Origin: Kiritimatiellia bacterium
GTDB lineage: Bacteria > Verrucomicrobiota > Kiritimatiellia > WLWN01
NCBI GenBank assembly: GCA_012103575.1
Contig: WLWN01000001.1
Span: 1,420,538-1,484,537, forward strand
Direction of reading: 5' to 3'
Length of the DNA stretch: 64,000 bases
Part shown: positions 18,198-26,325 of the stretch, piece after piece
How positions within the stretch are numbered: the first letter of the stretch is position 1
Layout: the number at the start of each line of letters is the position of its first letter
Made by a program: the position numbers and the translations under genes
Notes under the pieces: model-generated
Databases searched by the model: none
What the model was told of the DNA's origin: nothing
The model's input: the letters and a program-made list of their open reading frames with translations, nothing else

Positions 18198-18401
18198 CTA
18201 ACCGTCCGCCATATCCAAGACCTTCATTCGGGAATAAAGGCGTCCCCGTGTACTGCCTAATATTCTCTCGGCCTGACTTTTGTTCCCTCCACATTGTTGC
18301 AATACACACTTTATTTTTTTTGACCCGCGATCTGATATCAATTTTCTCCACATTTTTACCAACTGCTTCGATGGCATTCCGCAGGATGTTCGATCAAACA
18401 A
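18198..18401 (-). pseudogene. Fis-type helix-turn-helix tail of an NtrC-like regulator
   Basis: The 67-residue frame contains CVLQQCGGNKSQAERILGSTRGRLYSRMKVL, the C-terminal Fis-like DNA-binding domain of sigma-54-dependent response regulators. No receiver or AAA+ domain precedes it in the window. It is most likely the surviving 3' end of a deleted regulator gene. Confidence 0.65.
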
Positions 18402-18685
18402 TTCGTAACAGGAAAGGAGACACGCATATTTTTTTATCGGAACGTAAAGAGGATCCTAGCTCCACATGTTTCTGCTTTGTGATCAGTAAAGACGTTGTAC
18501 GATTTAGGTAATAAAGGGATCGAGACAAACCTCTATTGGGGTTACTTCATCCAACCCTTATCTTGACTGAACTTCAGTGTTGGAACCGCTAAGTATTCAA
18601 CATTCTGAGTAAAGAGCAGAAAAGACAAAGAACCATAAACTTGCCAAAGTGTTGAATGTTTAAACCCCATTCCCAAGCCGGAGTT
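18402..18685. repeat. Non-coding; holds a roughly 92-bp dispersed repeat (18572-18663)
   Basis: The segment from TTCAGTGTTGGAA to GTGTTGAATGTTTA recurs at 25181-25291 with small indels. TATTCAACATTC near the start and GTTGAATGTT at the end form an imperfect inverted pair, so it may be another small non-autonomous element. No gene is seen in the rest. Confidence 0.55.
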
Positions 18686-18936
18686 TCATCTGTACACATC
18701 TTTTCTGCTGCCGATTCGAAGCACGAGAATATCATTCTCAATGATTGTAAATACAACTCGGTAGTTTCCGATACGGAACTTCTTCATACCCGTAAACTGG
18801 CCTTTCAATCAGAGCATTTGTTAGCTTCTCTGGGCAAATCTTTCTCGATTCTATTGAGCAGCTGCTTAGTTTTTTGCTTGCCGAGTCGTTTAAGGTTTCT
18901 GCCAACCGAGTTTTTGTAAGTGACTTTATAGGCCAG
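18686..18936 (-). pseudogene. RelE/ParE-family toxin, frameshifted
   Basis: The minus strand reads AYKVTYKNSVGRNLKRL and LLNRIEKDLPREANK, then a shift near 18810, then KGQFTGMKKFRIGNYRVVFTII and ILVLRIGSRKDVYR to a TGA. This is a RelE-type mRNA interferase or ParE-like toxin of about 85 residues, with Arg residues of the catalytic strand retained. The start is CTG or non-canonical and overlaps the antitoxin stop. The locus is not functional as written. Confidence 0.7.
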
Positions 18937-19138
18937 AAGACCTCAACTCTTTGCCATCTATAACCTTATCCGAGGGGTCACGCAACCGGTCCAAGGCTAC
19001 CTACAGGTCCACTCGTTCATCAAGATAGGCTTCAATCGCTTTCTGAATAAGGTATGATTTAGGTCGTTCTGAGTCCTTCGCAACACCATCAAGTTTGTGG
19101 GCTAGCTTATCAGGTAATCTAATTGATACTGTAGTCAT
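18926..19138 (-). pseudogene. RHH antitoxin with in-frame stop, partner of RelE-like toxin
   Basis: From the ATG at 19138 (SD GGAGA) the frame reads MTTVSIRLPDKLAHKLD and SYLIQKAIEAYLDERVDL, then a TAG, then VALDRLRDPSDKVIDGKELRSSGL to the TAA. The pre- and post-stop parts together match a complete RelB/CopG-like antitoxin, so the TAG is a nonsense mutation. Because the partner toxin is also broken, loss of the antitoxin could be tolerated. Confidence 0.72.
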
Positions 19139-19167
19139 TTGTCATCTCCTGTATTATTTTGTGATAC

Positions 19168-19196
19168 AATGTAACGCTGAGAGCCAATAGTGTCAA
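19168..19196 (-). promoter_or_regulatory. Promoter and probable operator of the decayed RHH/RelE locus
   Basis: On the minus strand TTGACA and TACATT are separated by 17 bases, 30 bases upstream of the antitoxin start. TACAATGTA, a 9-bp near-palindrome over the -10 box, is a plausible RHH operator. Confidence 0.6.
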
Positions 19197-19293
19197 TAGT
19201 CCAAAACTTGAAAAATCGTTCACAGCTGACCTCTTTTCCCCGGCCCGGTTATCTACTCACAAATGTGATAATACCCCACAGCTTCTTGAACCA

Positions 19294-19346
19294 GGGATTA
19301 GCCGCCGACCGCTTCGTAGTCGGAACTAATCCTTATTTTGTTAGCC
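19294..19346 (-). repeat. Truncated attC-like palindrome after the EthD gene
   Basis: On the minus strand, GGCTAACAAAATAAGGATTAG starts 3 bases past the EthD stop. A folded CCGACTACGAAGCGGTCGG and CTAATCC follow. The distal arm (TTATTTTGTTA) is lost. A complete version of the same palindrome follows the Doc gene at 22958-23016. Confidence 0.6.
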
Positions 19347-19348
19347 AC

Positions 19349-19711
19349 TTAAAGCTCATGCTCCCTAACTATGAATGCCGAGGATTTCGAGTGATCGATG
19401 AAGGTCCCTTCATCCTCTAACAGTGCGGCGCTTAGTTCTAGCCCTTCAGGCGAACTCATTGCCTCCATTAAACCTTGCTCTGACTCGAACCAAATCTCTG
19501 CCACACCATCATATTCAGTCCGCATGCCCCTCGACTCTCTTAACCCTTCATTTAAGGGGGTGTCAACTGTATGGGATTGAATATACTTTTTTGCTCTCAA
19601 AGTACTCGCATTCTTCATGAAGAAAGGAGCATGTTTATTCAGCCAATAGTCCTGAAACTGTTCACGGGTCATGTATGGGTGATGAGTGCAGCACATAACG
19701 AATTTTATCAT
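19349..19711 (-). CDS. EthD-domain protein
   Basis: This 120-residue ferredoxin-like alpha+beta barrel protein belongs to the EthD family. It begins MIKFVMCCTHHPYMTREQFQDYWLNKHAPF, the typical R-x(n)-F-x-x-Y/H-W motif with HAPF. It continues with YDGVAEIWFESEQGLMEAMSSPE and ends with ALLEDEGTFIDHSKSSAFIVREHEL. EthD proteins support ether degradation or act as small decarboxylase or cyclase-like enzymes, and the substrate here is unknown. It is followed immediately by an attC-like palindrome, so it may have arrived as a gene cassette. The frame is intact. Confidence 0.82.
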   Translation of the reverse strand: MIKFVMCCTHHPYMTREQFQDYWLNKHAPFFMKNASTLRAKKYIQSHTVDTPLNEGLRESRGMRTEYDGVAEIWFESEQGLMEAMSSPEGLELSAALLEDEGTFIDHSKSSAFIVREHEL

Positions 19712-19751
19712 AGTGATTGTCTCCTTTTTTATTGTTTAAATTTGCTCGGAA

Positions 19752-20407
19752 CAAGTTAGTATACAGATCTGTATATCCTGCCAAAGGGAAGGATGTACGG
19801 TATTTTTAGTTTTAGGTTTTTAGTGTTTCATTGATCGGTATCTTTCCTTGTTTGCCCGTATATCATTCCTTTCAGCAGAATTCAACTTAATCTTATCGAA
19901 CCGATCCCCAGAAAGTTACAGGAGGCCTTGGAAGGGAAGAGGTCACAGAAAAGGGGTTGCCCCCAATCCCCCCAATGGGTTAGTAATTCGTTTATGTTTT
20001 GTGAACCTCTTCGGGGATGGCGTCAAGTTAAAGTAACGGATCGGAGAACGAAAAAGGACTGGGCCGTTGCGATGAAAGAACTGGCAGAAAATCATTATCC
20101 TCAGGCGGATAAGATCATCGTGATAATGGATAATTTAAACACGCATAAAAAGTCATCGATGTATGAAACATTTGAGCCAGAGAAAGCGAAGAGACTTCTG
20201 GGTCGGTTGGAGTTTCATTACACACCAAAGCATAGGAGTTGGTTAAATATGGCGGAAATAGAGTTTGGCATTTTATCGCAACAATGCTTAGATCGACGGA
20301 TACCAGATCAGCCAATTTTGAAAACAGAGGTTCGTTCGTGGAATGAAGATAGGAATAATCAAATGGGTAAAGTGGACTGGCAGTTTAGAATTAAGGATAC
20401 CGAATAA
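19752..20407 (+). pseudogene. IS630-family transposase, 3' half plus element end
   Basis: The readable protein (from 19928) has FMFCEPLRGWRQVKVTDRRTKKDW, IIVIMDNLNTHKKSSMYETF with the second catalytic Asp, and LEFHYTPKHRSWLNMAEIEFGILSQQCLDRR with the final Glu, all typical of the IS630 DDE domain. The N-terminal helix-turn-helix half and the first Asp are gone. The preceding 170 bases (19752-19920) recur at 27863-28031, so they probably belong to the element end. The element is immobile as it stands. Confidence 0.8.
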
Positions 20408-20655
20408 AACTAAAGAGATTATACCCGTCATTATTAAATTGACGAAGTACTAGACACAGAATGCGACAATCTATCATCTTGCATGTCCCTCATATGATCG
20501 CATAATAGATAGTAGCATCCAATGAACATTGTTATTCTTCTCTTGGTTCTTCATATTTGGGATTCGTCATTTACGGAAAACACGAAAATACAAATTAAGG
20601 GTGGGATGCGTGAGAAATATAAACTCACACGCAATGTACTGGCCGATTTTAAAAA

Positions 20656-21060
20656 ATGAAATTTTGTACTGCAATAACTTGTATGGATGGAAGAATTCAG
20701 ATTCCAGCTATTGATTATCTGCAAGAGTTTTTTAAAGCAGACTATGTAGACATTATTTCAGAAGCAGGTCCAAATGCGATTTTAGCAAATAAAACAGACC
20801 CTAATTTGCTCCAATCAATATACAATAGAGTAGACATTTCTGTAGGTCAACATCACTCCGTTGGGATCGCCTTAATTGGACATCATGACTGTGCAGGAAA
20901 CCCATCATCTGACTCTAAGCAACAACAACAAATCGTGAATGGTGTAAAATGCATACAGCAAGCATATGCGGGTTCCCAAGTCATAGGGCTTTGGGTTGAT
21001 AAGACATGGACTCCTAACTGTTTAACTCATGTATCAGCCAAACAACAAAGGAAAAAGTGA
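20656..21060 (+). CDS. Carbonic-anhydrase-like protein
   Basis: This 134-residue protein opens with MKFCTAITCMDGRIQIPAIDYL and later has GIALIGHHDCAGNP. The Cys in TCMDGR and the His-Cys pair in HHDC match the zinc ligands of small beta-carbonic-anhydrase-like proteins. The CxDxR dyad is also present. Catalysis of CO2 hydration is inferred from the family. Many members of this short group are uncharacterised. The frame is intact with a clear ATG. It is flanked by IS630 debris upstream and a decayed HigB locus downstream, without an operon partner. Confidence 0.65.
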   Translation: MKFCTAITCMDGRIQIPAIDYLQEFFKADYVDIISEAGPNAILANKTDPNLLQSIYNRVDISVGQHHSVGIALIGHHDCAGNPSSDSKQQQQIVNGVKCIQQAYAGSQVIGLWVDKTWTPNCLTHVSAKQQRKK

Positions 21061-21079
21061 AAACCCGATATCCGTGTTT

Positions 21080-21271
21080 TTAAGGATTATCAGAGCTAAC
21101 AACTGAGTCGTCCAATAAAGATAACCAATCCATATATTCTGAACAATGTTGTTTCCCTTCCTCTTGGCTAGAAAGGTTGCTGTTCCCTACAAGATAAATT
21201 CTCTTTTTAGCATCCTCCCGGGTGCGCTTCTCTTCTGGGCTATTGATGATAGAAACGAAGGTCTCGATAGG
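21080..21271 (-). pseudogene. Unassigned ORF remnant
   Basis: A 63-codon open frame without a start codon reads PIETFVSIINSPEEKRTRED, AKKRIYLVGNSNLSSQEEGK and YMDWLSLLDDSVVSSDNP. It looks protein-like, but I recognise no family. The rest of 21061-21458 shows no gene. Confidence 0.3.
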
Positions 21272-21458
21272 CTAAGATCCGCCTGATTTTTCAACAGTCA
21301 AGACCGGCGAATCAAGAGAGAAGGGCCTCCAATCCCTCTCTGACCCCAATCCCTTCAGTTTGCCTTGTCGCTTGTTTTTAAGAAATTATGACTTCAAAAC
21401 AAAAAGCCCTGCAATTCAATCCTGAACGACGTATATCCTTTCGGCTACAGTATAAATA

Positions 21459-21765
21459 ATGATTGAGATTCGCAAAACAGCAACCTTTCCCAAGTTGATT
21501 GACGATCTGCGTGACATACGTGCACGTGCCCGCATCCAAGCGAGGATCGAACGACTTGCAAGTCGGGCATGCGGGAGATGCCAAGCCGGTGGGAGCAGGG
21601 GTTTGAAAGTTGCGGATTGACCATGGCCCTGGATACCGAGTCTACTTCAAAAAACGAGGCTGAGCTGTGATAATACTACTGGCCGGGGGTGATAAACGGA
21701 CCCAAAATCAGGACATTAAAACAGCATTGAGCCTCGCGCGCAGCCTAACAGGAGAAAAACGATGA
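21459..21765 (+). pseudogene. HigB/RelE-type addiction toxin, frameshift and two stops
   Basis: The sequence MIEIRKTATFPKLIDDLRDIRARARIQARIERLAS is the start of a typical HigB-type toxin. After a shift near 21560, GHAGDAKPVGAGV, a TGA, LRIDHGPGYRVYFKKRG, a second TGA, and ILLAGGDKRTQNQDIKTALSLARSL follow to the end. The stop overlaps the antitoxin start as ATGA. The toxin is clearly dead, while the antitoxin downstream stays open. Confidence 0.78.
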
Positions 21766-22172
21766 GCAAGACAAAAACGACTCGATACGATATAGTAGAA
21801 CATCTCCGGACGCCCGAAGAAATCGCAGCCTATCTGGAAGCAAGTTTTGAAGAGTCAAAAGGAGATGCATCATTTGTCGCCAAAGCACTCGGTGATATTG
21901 CCCAAGCCAAAGGCATGACACAAGTGCCAGCCTATTCACGAGAAAGTCTGCACAAGGCCCTCTCGGGTGAACATACGCCTGGATTCGATACGATCCTCAA
22001 AGTAGTCCAGGTACTCGGAATCGAACTGCATGCAGCCCCTTATGCACACCTGAACAGAGAGGCCAACAAAACCTCCTTGAAAGACTTTTTTTTTCTGTCA
22101 CATCAATACAAAAATCCAAGGACCCCTTTCCTTTTTTTCTATCTTTGGAAAATCTTGTTATTCAACCGGTAA
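21762..22172 (+). CDS. HigA-type addiction-module antidote protein
   Basis: The N-terminal 95 residues match putative addiction-module antidotes: VEHLRTPEEIAAYLEASFEES, FVAKALGDIAQAKGMTQV, SRESLHKALSGEHTPGFDTILKVVQVLGIELHA. A short deletion has removed about six residues of the helix-turn-helix (the usual arDtGl before SRESL). The last 40 residues (from LNREANKTS) are hydrophobic and unlike the family, so the 3' end is probably altered. It follows higB with a four-base overlap. DNA binding is doubtful because of the HTH deletion. Confidence 0.7.
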   Translation: MSKTKTTRYDIVEHLRTPEEIAAYLEASFEESKGDASFVAKALGDIAQAKGMTQVPAYSRESLHKALSGEHTPGFDTILKVVQVLGIELHAAPYAHLNREANKTSLKDFFFLSHQYKNPRTPFLFFYLWKILLFNR

Positions 22173-22262
22173 GGTCTAGACATAATCAATAAATTTACAT
22201 CACTTGCTTGGGGAACCTGCCGGGATCTCTCCTTTTTTAGATCCCGTTGTGAATGCGGAGCT

Positions 22263-22322
22263 GACCAACTTTTCTCTGGCTCTCCACAAGCAAGCTTGTT
22301 GCGAGCCAGAGAAAAGTTGGTC
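22263..22322. repeat. 20-bp perfect inverted repeat with 20-base loop
   Basis: The arms GACCAACTTTTCTCTGGCTC (22263-22282) and its exact inverse complement (22303-22322) enclose a loop that itself contains the near-palindrome ACAAGCAAGCTTGT. It lies between the HigA and RHH/Doc loci. A smaller hairpin GGGATCT/AGATCCC lies at about 22223-22246. It could be a terminator, an attC-like site or a cassette junction. Confidence 0.7.
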
Positions 22323-22390
22323 CAGTGACTTATTATGTTGAGATTAACTGAGATGTACCTTATCATGCTAAAGATCAATGGAAGCTTATA

Positions 22391-22588
22391 ATGACCTCAA
22401 TCACAGTTAAACTTGAAGATAATAAAGCTGCCATGTTGCGGGAAAAAGCTGAGCGTTATGGTCTTGCACCTTCTCAGTTTGTCTCTGCATCCATAGATGA
22501 CTTGATTTCTCAGCCCGATACAGATTTTGATGAGGCCGCTAGGCGTGTGCTCGAAAAGAATTTCGAATTATATAAACGGTTGGCATAA
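22391..22588 (+). CDS. Antitoxin of Doc-type toxin (RHH-like)
   Basis: This 65-residue protein begins MTSITVKLEDNKAAMLREKAERYGLAPSQFV, a ribbon-helix-helix-like opening. It ends with an acidic, flexible tail DFDEAARRVLEKNFELYKRLA suited to covering a toxin active site. Its TAA overlaps the toxin ATG (TAATG). It is inferred to be the antitoxin from size, position and overlap. Confidence 0.8.
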   Translation: MTSITVKLEDNKAAMLREKAERYGLAPSQFVSASIDDLISQPDTDFDEAARRVLEKNFELYKRLA

Positions 22589-22968
22589 TGCGGTACCTCT
22601 CTCTGTCCGAAGTTCTTGACCTGCATGATAAAATCATTAGCTCATCAGGTGGAACGCCAGGTGTTCGCGATCTCGATGCCTTGGAATCAGCCCTCTCTCA
22701 AGCTCATGCAGTATTTGATGGAAAAGACCTTCATCCAGACATTATTTCAAAAGCATCCGCATTATGTTTCTCCCTCATAATGAATCATCTATTTATCGAT
22801 GGGAATAAACGGATCGGGCATGCAGCCATGGAGATATTTCTCATACTTAACGGCCATGAATTAAAAGCATCAACCGACGAACAAGAAGAAACCATCCTCA
22901 CCATGGCTGCTGGAAATCTTGATAGATCTCAGTTTACTAACTGGCTCAAATCTCAAATAACAAAATAA
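22588..22968 (+). CDS. doc: Death-on-curing (Doc) family toxin
   Basis: Doc is a Fic-fold kinase that phosphorylates EF-Tu and halts translation. The 126-residue protein has MRYLSLSEVLDLHDKII, GTPGVRDLDALESALSQ and the active-site motif HLFIDGNKRIGHAAMEIFL (H-x-F-x-x-x-N-K-R). It ends SQFTNWLKSQITK. It is coupled to the upstream antitoxin by a TAATG overlap. The stop codon lies inside the first arm of a 22-bp inverted repeat, as in integron-type cassettes whose ORF ends in the recombination site. The locus looks intact. Confidence 0.9.
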   Translation: MRYLSLSEVLDLHDKIISSSGGTPGVRDLDALESALSQAHAVFDGKDLHPDIISKASALCFSLIMNHLFIDGNKRIGHAAMEIFLILNGHELKASTDEQEETILTMAAGNLDRSQFTNWLKSQITK

Positions 22969-23016
22969 GGATTAGCTCCAACCGCTTCGCAGTCGGAGCT
23001 AATCCTTATTTTGTTA
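22958..23016. repeat. attC-like palindrome after doc
   Basis: A perfect 22-bp inverted repeat (TAACAAAATAAGGATTAGCTCC and its complement) encloses ACCGC-ttc-GCAGT, which folds further. The same sequence, truncated, follows the EthD gene. The ends do not fully match the GTTRRRY core of attC, so it may instead be a shared terminator. Confidence 0.65.
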
Positions 23017-23018
23017 TA

Positions 23019-23494
23019 GTGGTGAAAGAGAAGGGACTTGGTTATGCAACGAAATTCAATCGTCTCTTCATCGAACACATGCAGAAGATGGCCGAGAGGA
23101 GGAGACAACCATGCTCATCATTGACGCCCAAAGCGGGAAAAATACCGATCCTGCTGAGAAGAAAGGGTACGATGGAGGCAAAAAAATGTCGGAGATCAAA
23201 CGACATCTGGCCGCTGATAGTTGGGGGCGTCCCCATCAACTCCACGTTACAACCGCCAACATCAGTGACAAAGCCAGAGCCCGAGAAATGATTTCGAAGA
23301 AAGCAAATAGCTACAATGACTCTGATGGCTCAAAGGTAGAAAAAGTTCTCGTAGACGGCGGTTATACTGGAGCCCCCTTTTCAAAGGTTGTAAAGGAGCA
23401 ACTGGGCGCCGAAGTAGAAGTGGCGAAAAGAAACGGGCTTCACACCTTTGCGGTCACTCCAAAACGGTGTGTCGTTGAACGCAGCATCTCGTAG
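23019..23494 (+). pseudogene. IS5-family transposase remnant
   Basis: The sequence IIDAQSGKNTDPAEKKGYDGGKK (split by frames), EIKRHLAADSWGRPHQLHVTTANISDK and VLVDGGYTGAPFSKVV matches the DDE core of IS5-type transposases. VVERSIS precedes a stop where VVERSFAWLEK is expected. The start and the C-terminus are missing. The following 200 bases to 23700 show no recognisable gene. Confidence 0.78.
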
Positions 23495-23703
23495 CTGGAA
23501 AAGTATCGTGGGCACCTCTCTTGAATAGGGGCATTCGATCTGCGATCTATGGCAAGAGCTCTATGATTTGTTTGTGCACCTTGGCAAAGAGCCCCTGCCA
23601 AGGGTAGGCGCTTACCAATTCAAGATGGATCCGGCGGCAACTGATTTTGATCGCGCTCCGAGCTTAAAAAGTTTCAAGCGAATTTGTCCTACCGTCGCAT
23701 TCG

Positions 23704-24981
23704 CTAAGGCTGTACCTTTTTAAGCACCTCCGCTCTCAACACGGAGAGGATCAAGTGGGCAAAAGCGCTGAACCATAAACGTAACTGATTACTAGCCATC
23801 CAATGGGTACTGGTTCGATCTGCAAAAAGATCTAGTTGCTCCTCTTTGATCCGGTTCTCCATATCTCCACGGGCGCAATAAAATTGTTCATATAACTTTG
23901 CCGCCTCAAAACGCCCCGGCCTATCTTCTTGAAAACTTGCCGCGGGCAAGTTGGTGACTATAAAACGCGGATTATCTCCCTTATTCAAGACCTCTGCTTT
24001 GCCGACCACTCTGCGTGTCTGAGTCCAACTCTTCAGGGTGCGGTACTCAAAATCTTCGAAGCCGCGACAGGGAATTTCTTGGGTAGCTGAGTCAATGGCT
24101 TCGTGCAACCCGGAAAAACTTTTTTCAAGATGGCAGACCAATCGGTCGTTACCGGCCAGCCCAAAGCAGTAATAGATGTTATGTTGCTCACACCAACTCA
24201 TAATCTCCTCGCGTGCAAATCCGCTATCGCCTCGCACGATTATTCGAACCTTCCGCCCAAAGCGTTTACGAAGCGCAGCAATGATTTTCTTAAGGGCTTC
24301 TACGGTTCCTTTACTCGCATCGCGTTTGCCATCGCGCAACTCAGCCCACAGCGGCACGGTCCCGCAAAAACAGTAGAGGGGCAGATAACAATATTTCCGA
24401 TAGCATCCGTGGAAATAAGCTCCTTCTTGTTGGCCGTGAAGGGGGTCATCGGTCGCACCAAAATCCAGCACGATTTCCCGCGAACGACGAGGGATCGCCT
24501 TGACTCCCTCCCCGATCAGCAGGGCTTCGATCTTATCAGGGTCTGCTACGATTTTCTTATAGCGTCCATCCAGATGATCGGCCTCAAGCTCCAGTCGGTT
24601 GAGTGTTCAATGAGCGGCTAAGGCCTTACTTTCGTCCCGTTTCGTATTTCGATGTTCTCCGGTTATGTCTTTTTTGCCTGCCAAGAGCGCATACAAAGGG
24701 TCAAACCGAAGCCGATCATGGTCGTTGAGATCCTCGTAACCCAACGCCAATCCGAAAATCCGTTGCCTCAGCAGCTCTTCAACCCGATGCTCGATAAAGC
24801 CGAAGTTGCGTCTATCCTTAAAATACTTAGCCAGTTTTCCGATTACCCCGAGCTTCTGCTCGGCTTCGCGCAGGAAGAGTCCCCCTCCATCGCTACTCAA
24901 ATAGCCCCCCGAGAAATCAACCGTTACTTTTTTCTTTCCTAAGCCTTGAAATTCAAACGAGCTTTGGGTACAGTCTGTCAT
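23704..24981 (-). pseudogene. IS1380-family transposase, frameshifted
   Basis: The N-terminal frame (24981-24607) has VDFSGGYLSSDGGGLFLREAEQKLGV and FGLALGYEDLNDHDRLRFDP. The C-terminal frame (24471-23704 and open upstream of it) has LDFGATDDPLHGQQEGAYFHGCY, IIVRGDSGFAREEIMSWCE and DMENRIKEEQLDLFADRTSTHWMASNQLRLWFSA. These are the DDE motifs and the C-terminal helix of IS1380 transposases. A single shift lies near 24605, so the two frames together cover a complete protein of about 420 residues. I could not define the terminal repeats with confidence. Confidence 0.85.
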
Positions 24982-25021
24982 AGTGAAGTCCTTTCTTGGT
25001 TTTTTTTATAACTAGCTAAAC

Positions 25022-25513
25022 CTTAGCAGCTTATGCTGCGGGCTTCACTATTTTTTCTTTCTATTGTGAGAAATGAGGGCTAGTCCTTACTCGGGAGGGC
25101 TTCTTTCTCTTCCCTATCAGTTATGAACCATTGCTGTTAAGTTGTTACTCCCGTCTTTAAAAAGTCCAGCCTATTTTAGATTTCAGTGCTGGAATAAGCA
25201 CCACCTTCAATATTCAACGTTCTGAGTGAAGAGTAGAAAAGATGAAGAACCATAAAATCTAAAGAAGACTTGCCTAAGTGTTGAATGTTTAGACGTGAGT
25301 CCCTCTTCCCCGATTAGGCAACTTCTTACTAATTTTTAATAAATAATATTCTAAACTCTATTACAGCCATTGCATCATATAAAATTTAGGGATGGAATAA
25401 TATGGATTTAGCTGGCTCTTCTTCATATGAGTGTAAAAACATAAAGGATGGCCTACCAATATTTTTCTGTTCCTTGCTGACTTCTTCGAGTTTTTCCCAG
25501 TTTGAATCTCTAA
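25022..25513. other. Non-coding stretch with second copy of the dispersed repeat (25181-25291)
   Basis: This interval between the IS1380 remnant and MITE copy 5 has no supported gene. It contains the partner of the repeat at 18572-18663 (TTCAGTGCTGGAA to GTGTTGAATGTTTA) with a short insertion. Confidence 0.55.
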
Positions 25514-25676
25514 CCTGGATCCGTCAGTTAAACCCGGTTTTCTGCACGAACCGTTTGGGCCAAAAGGAATTACAAAAAAGCCTCGACGCACCCAGCGGGT
25601 GCGCCTGCGTTTTTTTGCAACCTTTTGCCTCCAAAGCATTCGCACAGAAATCCCACGTTTAACTGACGGATCCAGG
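25514..25676 (-). mobile_element. 163-bp foldback MITE, copy 5
   Basis: This copy is flanked by TCTAA at 25509-25513 and 25677-25681 and is in the same orientation as copy 3. It carries a few private substitutions (AACCCGG near the left end). It lies 34 bases past the stop of the next ORF. Confidence 0.93.
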
Positions 25677-25710
25677 TCTAATTAAATCAATCTTTTCGTT
25701 TTCAAGCTGA

Positions 25711-26244
25711 TTATTCAGCTGGGGGAATATAAAGAGGAATACGATGAGCTAGTGCATCACGATATGATTTTAGATATTGCTCATGCCATTCACACATTGT
25801 CTTTGACACTAAATATTCTTTTAATATTTTTGGTAAATGTTTAGTTGTGCTTTGTTTAAAAAGGCTGACTTCATGTTTGCCATCAATTTTGTTAAAGAGG
25901 TTGTGTTGATAGATATAAGCCCAGGCCCAGTTATCATAGATACCATATAGGTTCATTACAAAAGCATGGAGATTAATCTGAACATCATACAAGACTTCAT
26001 GGTCGACTGGTTGTGTGGTGGTAAGTGGAAAATCTTCAAATATGTTTTCAATAGTTCTTTTGAGAACATTTAACCTACGAGCTACACCATGTAACAAGTG
26101 TTCTTTGACCTCAGTATGCGATGATTCTTGGCCTGCTTGAACAGTTTGCAACATAAGCTTCTGAAGACCTTGGCACACTTTGCAATATTTATCATCAAAC
26201 CTTTCAATCTATTTTTTTGTATATTGCATATTGATGACTCTCAT
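25711..26244 (-). pseudogene. Uncharacterised HEPN-like ORF with a nonsense codon, cassette-like
   Basis: An ATG at 26244, 4 bases past the attC core, gives MRVINMQYTKK, a TAG, and then IERFDDKYCKVCQGLQKLMLQ and on to 25711. The downstream 155-residue frame is all helical, with VRRLNVLKR-like amphipathic stretches, a YDNWAWAYIYQHNLF core and SYRDALAHRIPLYIPP at the end. An R-x4-H motif near the end suggests a HEPN-type fold, but I cannot name the family. The TAG is one base from CAG (Gln). Its position directly after the attC site suggests a second gene cassette. Confidence 0.55.
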
Positions 26245-26247
26245 GGC

Positions 26248-26325
26248 GCCTAACAACGAGCGTGACCCTCGTTTCACCTAGCGTGCACGCCGGGTGAAAC
26301 GTAGTGGTGCACGCCCTTGTTAGCC
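26248..26325 (-). other. Integron-type attC site
   Basis: Read on the minus strand, this 78-base palindrome starts GGCTAACAAGGGCGTGCACC and ends ACGCTCGTTGTTAGGC. The 3' core GTTAGGC fits GTTRRRY. The inner arms CGTTTCACC/GGTGAAACG pair perfectly with unpaired spacers, as in folded attC. The SEC-C ORF ends inside it and the next ORF starts 4 bases after it. No integrase is present in the window. Confidence 0.72.

Noticed and set aside
21459..21765. TGA read as an amino acid (recoding)
   Set aside because: TGA ends several intact genes here, and the HigB frame also carries a shift and other damage, so decay is simpler.
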